The position numbers and the translations under genes were made by a program. Shown here piece by piece: positions 56,301-60,000 of a stretch of DNA of 60,000 nucleotides (position 1 is the first letter of the stretch; each line of letters begins with the position of its first letter). This DNA comes from Bolinopsis microptera (taxonomy: Eukaryota; Ctenophora; Tentaculata; Lobata; Bolinopsidae): positions 3,350,001 to 3,410,000 of the forward strand of contig NC_087074.1 in the NCBI RefSeq assembly GCF_026151205.1. The letters are read 5' to 3'. Below the pieces are notes generated by a model. It was given only the letters and a program-made list of their open reading frames with translations, searched no databases and had not been told where the DNA came from.

Positions 56301-59055
56301 AATATTACATTTAATTACGTTCACATTGAGTTTAATACACGTCTATTCCTAATTTCGAATTAGGAAAATATTCTGATGAATTTTTAAAACTTAATTTCTG
56401 ATAGATAACTCGGAATCATATCAATAACGTATTCTAATCCTGGTACACTCACACTCACTTGCACAGTCACATGTTCATGAGGTAAAACTTACAACACTCT
56501 ATGATGTTACATTTAAAAATAAACTCTCAATCTCTAAACTTAAAGGTATGAAGTTCTCAAAACTTGGCATTACACTGCAACACAAAACATCAGCAACTCC
56601 TAAGCCTAAATTCAGGTCGTTCACTTTATCACTAAACAACCACAAGCTGCGATCAGTTATAATGATCATAACTTTGCAACTTTGTATAAAATACAACTGG
56701 CAGTTTACCATAGTCGGCTAGTCCTAATACATAATGGACAAAATTCTGTCTTACCCCTAAGATTCACCAAACAAACTGAGACAAGATTTCTGTTTCTACT
56801 TTCTAGATGGGCAGACTAATTTATTCAGACATAAATTAAATTGCATTAAAATGTCCCGTGCCACTCGGAAAATACTTGCCCGAAATTCACTTATACTTAT
56901 TCTTACACTTTCTCACAAAACATCTCTCACTCACATTTGGCATTTATTACACGGTCAGTAGTTTAAGTTCTCAAAACTTGGCATTCGACGGCAACAAAAA
57001 AAAACTCTCCACAATAGCTTGCAAGCATATTCTCGGTTGTCAACTTAACAACCACACGCCGTTACACAATTCTCACAACAAAAGCGCCAAGTTCCGCTTG
57101 TCTTGGCTGTTAGCTTCGCAACCAAGGACAAAGCAAATATTCATGATCATGATCTGTACATAAACTATAAACTTCAAACAAAGCAATTTCAACATTGCTA
57201 ATAGGTCAACCTCCATTAAAATCTAACCGTATCAACGTCAGTCTAATTTATGACGCATACATTATCACATTACTCTCAAAAGAGAACTACTGCTACGACC
57301 TAAAATGCATTCAAATTCACCAGCGTGTAAGTGCAATTCCTTACTTTGAATGGTACGATTTAATACTTCAATGCTCTTACTGAAATACTAGCATCAGTAA
57401 CTAAGGCTTACTCAACTGAATAATTTTCTGTCTATTATGATATATTATACGATATCGCTATTCCATGAACGGCAGAACTTACTAACTCTCCATAAAATAA
57501 CTCAAAGTTAAAGTCGTCGGTTCGGTCTTTGTGCAAAAAGAAAGTCAGTGCCCTCTCGTCGAGGGAGTCAGTCAATTGGTCGATCCTTATTTGTCATTTA
57601 ATGTCATACAATCATCATTGCACAAAATATTGTCAGGTTAATGTTTCAATAGTTTCCAGAGTTATATCAAATTTCCATGGATGTTACCATGTGAAGCAGT
57701 TCTAGCCGTCATGTTTACAAGGCCAATATTATAGGTAAACTTATACTCTTATAGTAGGCTACAAGTCAATAGCAAGTTGTTATCATAAATAGCAGGACCC
57801 GCAAGTAATTCGAACCCATTCGTTTTCGGGATTTACACTAACAGCTGGCTATATTAGTATTATTCATAAATTTTTTAAAGCTGTAACAAGCCAACTCAAT
57901 TGTTGGACCTTATCACTCACTATCAGACCGTCACAGCATGCGGTCACTCGAGAAACACCTATCGATATTTTTACTGCACATTTCACATACACTTACTGTG
58001 TACTTCACTTAAATTCACTGTGCATTTCACTCAAATTTACCGTGCATTTCACTGTTCATTTCACTTACACCAGACACCTACTGTGTATTTCACTTAAACC
58101 TACTGTGTCATACTGGAATCTCACTGGAACAAACGATCACACGCCTAGTTCAAAATGCTAAACAACTCTAGTTTCTAGTTTATATGACTTTAACTTTAAC
58201 TTAGCTCCAAGTCAAGCATCAACATATCATTAACTTGAAATAGCATAATAATACTTGAAAAAATGACAAAAATTTGAGGCTGGGCCATGTTATACGAAAA
58301 ATGTTCAAGTGATAACCTTAGTTTTTGTTCACTTACTAAGTAGATTGTTTCATTAAAATGTTGAACATTATGAAACTCGTAAACTTATCATAAAATTTTG
58401 TTAAAATTTTAGATGAATCTATTCATGATTTCGTAGCAAAAATTAAGATTGACAATTTTTTGAAATCTCCAAAATTTTCTGCTCTCGTGTTGATTTTGAT
58501 AAAAATTTTTATTATTTCTTCTCAAATAGGCTTTAAAAATTAAAAGGTTAAAAAATATACCTCTTTTCATCTCAACTCTTATGTTTGTATCCAGTAGATT
58601 AAAGTAGGACTAGATTGTCCGAGTAATCAACCGTTTGTAGTCAGCTTATCCGTTCTCCACACCCCTCTGTCACTATGTTCCTATCGTAGGTTGACGCCAT
58701 TATAGATACCATGGATTGAGTTCCATTTTAAGTTTACAGGATCTTGGGGAAACATCAGATCTGGGTTACCTCCCAGCAAGGACTTGATATCTGGGTTACC
58801 TCCCAGTAAAGACTAAATCTGGGTTACCTCCCAGCAAGGGCTTTATCTGGGTTACCTCCCAGCAAGGACTTTATCTGGGTTACCTCCCAGCAAGGACTTT
58901 ATCTGGGTTACCTCCTAGCAAGGCCTTTTATCTGGAACCAGGATCTCAGTTGTCCGTTGTTACCTTTTCTCCATCATTTATTCTGCAGTAAGGCGTAATT
59001 GTTGTAGCCTTCAGCAGCGAGATGTCCCAACGTCGGTCGTAATCCTCGTCGCCAA
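53371..59055 (-). other. Interior of the LARD-like element, no protein recognised
   Basis: AT-rich DNA with only short frames. At about 54985-55345 a block with AGGGCTTGCAGGGCAAGGGA occurs three times; GCAGATATGTGTATAG-type words repeat near 55630-55740; a CATTTCACTTAAA-type minisatellite is at 57970-58110. The PBS end holds the 28-bp repeat array. Frames at 54249-54737 and 56858-57163 match nothing I know. Confidence 0.6.
58755..58935. repeat. 28-bp minisatellite of CTGGGTTACCTCCCAG hairpins
   Basis: Six imperfect units ATCTGGGTTACCTCCCAGCA with variable 8-12 bp links. Each unit can fold as CTGGG-TTACCT-CCCAG. It lies about 120-300 bp inside the PBS end of the LARD-like element, where packaging signals of retroelements often lie. 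Confidence 0.85.
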
Positions 59056-59485
59056 TGTTAACAGGGTTCTTCTCTTGTATTTTTGGGAACAACGGAAAAC
59101 AACAGTTTAGGAGAAGTGGTTTAAAATAAAACTAAAAACTAACTTTTACGTCACGAAACATCTGTATTTATATTACCTGCCGTGCCGATCTTAATAACTA
59201 TTCTGACGTCACACTAATGTTTAGTGCTCGAGCTGACCGAGGTTAAATGAGGCCTAGTCCACCTGCTATGGTCATGTGACCTAGGTCACATGACTTACAA
59301 CCAATGGACGGCTACCTCGCCTAGTTGTCAACCAATGGTAAAATTCCAGTATATTTTGCACAGCGTTCACTTAAATGCATGGTTGAATGAACTGACCCTA
59401 ATGGTCCTAGAAAGGTCACGATCAAGACACCTGTGTCCTGTTCAATATCATCTTAATCATAATCATGCAATCCTATTACCTAACA
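59056..59485 (-). repeat. LTR (5' LTR of the minus-strand element)
   Basis: 430 bp, same as 52941-53370 except CATCTGTATT for CATCTTTATT. Holds the same CRE and 24-bp palindrome (59271-59294). Confidence 0.9.
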
Positions 59486-59489
59486 CAAT

Positions 59490-60000
59490 TCACTATCCTA
59501 ATATGTACAGAGCAGACATTTAATAATTAATATTATATGGGAAAGTCGGTATATAAAGTAATTGCTCTTATTTACATCCGCTACTTTAAATTTACGATTA
59601 TTGAACGATGCGCTGTTAAATTCAGATTATATACCGGTATTACTATTTAACCTTAATAAGGAAGTTTAAATCACTCCAGCAAAATGTAGTTTTATGCCAG
59701 ATTAATATAGTGCCAGACATAAATGTTTTATATCAGTAGTATCTATAAAAAGCAGACAAGTTAGAAACAAAATAAATCTTGGTTCACATATTATAGAAAA
59801 TATGACAAATTAGTTGTGGAACACAAAAAGAAAATTGAGAATAATCTTGTGCGAAGGTAGGGACCAAGATGTCGTTTCCAACCCAAATAAACTTTAAGGA
59901 GGCTTCTCATCAGTAGCTGCACCTCCTTATTCTGTTTCTGGCTTTGCTTCATAAAGAAGCAAGCCAGGAACAATTTCTAGTCGATCTCAAAATCTCACTA
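59490..60000. other. Right edge, AT-rich non-coding
   Basis: No gene or repeat family recognised. The small minus-strand frame at 59791-59973 has no family features. Confidence 0.4.

Larger units (their letters stand above)
52941..59485 (-). mobile_element. Non-autonomous LTR retrotransposon (LARD-like)
   Basis: Two 430-bp direct repeats with TG...CA ends (TGTTA/TAACA) bound 5.7 kb. CAAT duplicates the target on both sides (52937-52940, 59486-59489). A polypurine tract AAAAAAGGGAGGTA on the minus strand touches the left repeat (53371-53384) and a TTGGCGACGAGGATTACGAC primer-site-like sequence touches the right one (about 59036-59055), so transcription runs on the minus strand. No gag or pol similarity is seen in the interior. 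One LTR mismatch noted, hence a recent insertion. Confidence 0.85.

Noticed and set aside
58755-58935. CRISPR-like array with short spacers
   Set aside because: Links between repeats are 8-12 bp variants of each other; minisatellite inside an LTR element.

Overview
This is animal nuclear DNA, AT-rich and very repetitive. The evidence is spliced genes (a six-exon C2H2 zinc-finger gene with GT-AG junctions that agree in phase), an F-box/WD40 gene, LINE, Penelope-like, LTR and Tc1/mariner-type elements, minisatellites and a tRNA-like SINE head. Nothing bacterial or viral is seen. The mix fits an invertebrate such as a cnidarian, mollusc or similar phylum; the sequence alone does not let me name the species.

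Layout. 0-10.6 kb: three tandem, intronless short-chain dehydrogenase genes (SDR16C / HSD17B11-13 type), all on the minus strand. They are separated by a nearly identical spacer that carries a TTAA-flanked fold-back element and a short minisatellite; the second spacer also received a retroposed ORF1-only LINE-type copy. 10.8-12.4 kb: a Tc1/mariner-like transposon with long inverted ends. 13.1-14.4 kb: a complete FBXW9-like gene. 15.3-19.5 kb: a Penelope-like element of permuted domain order (GIY-YIG nuclease at the N-terminus, CxC motif, then reverse transcriptase; the Naiad type) bounded by 333-bp pseudo-LTRs, with one frameshift. 19.8-27.7 kb: nested repeats, namely another fold-back element, GC-rich repeats, a second Tc1/mariner-like copy, and a 5'-truncated canonical Penelope-like element (RT followed by GIY-YIG) sitting inside an AT-rich dispersed repeat.

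28.4-44.2 kb: a zinc-finger gene on the minus strand, six exons assembled here, with three of its four fingers split by introns. Its introns contain a 45-bp minisatellite and a 5'-truncated LINE. 44.3-50 kb: repeats, including a cross-shaped set of palindromes, a CT-rich tract, a decayed pogo-like transposon, a 35-bp minisatellite with a CACGTG core and a tRNA-headed SINE-like unit. 52.9-59.5 kb: a very young LTR retrotransposon structure (430-bp LTRs with one mismatch seen, CAAT target duplication) whose 5.7-kb interior has no recognisable protein, i.e. a LARD-like non-autonomous element.

The host genes (SDR cluster, FBXW9-like, zinc finger) share no evident pathway. Most of the window is mobile-element biology, and its highlight is the coexistence, 5 kb apart, of two Penelope-like retroelements with opposite nuclease-RT order.
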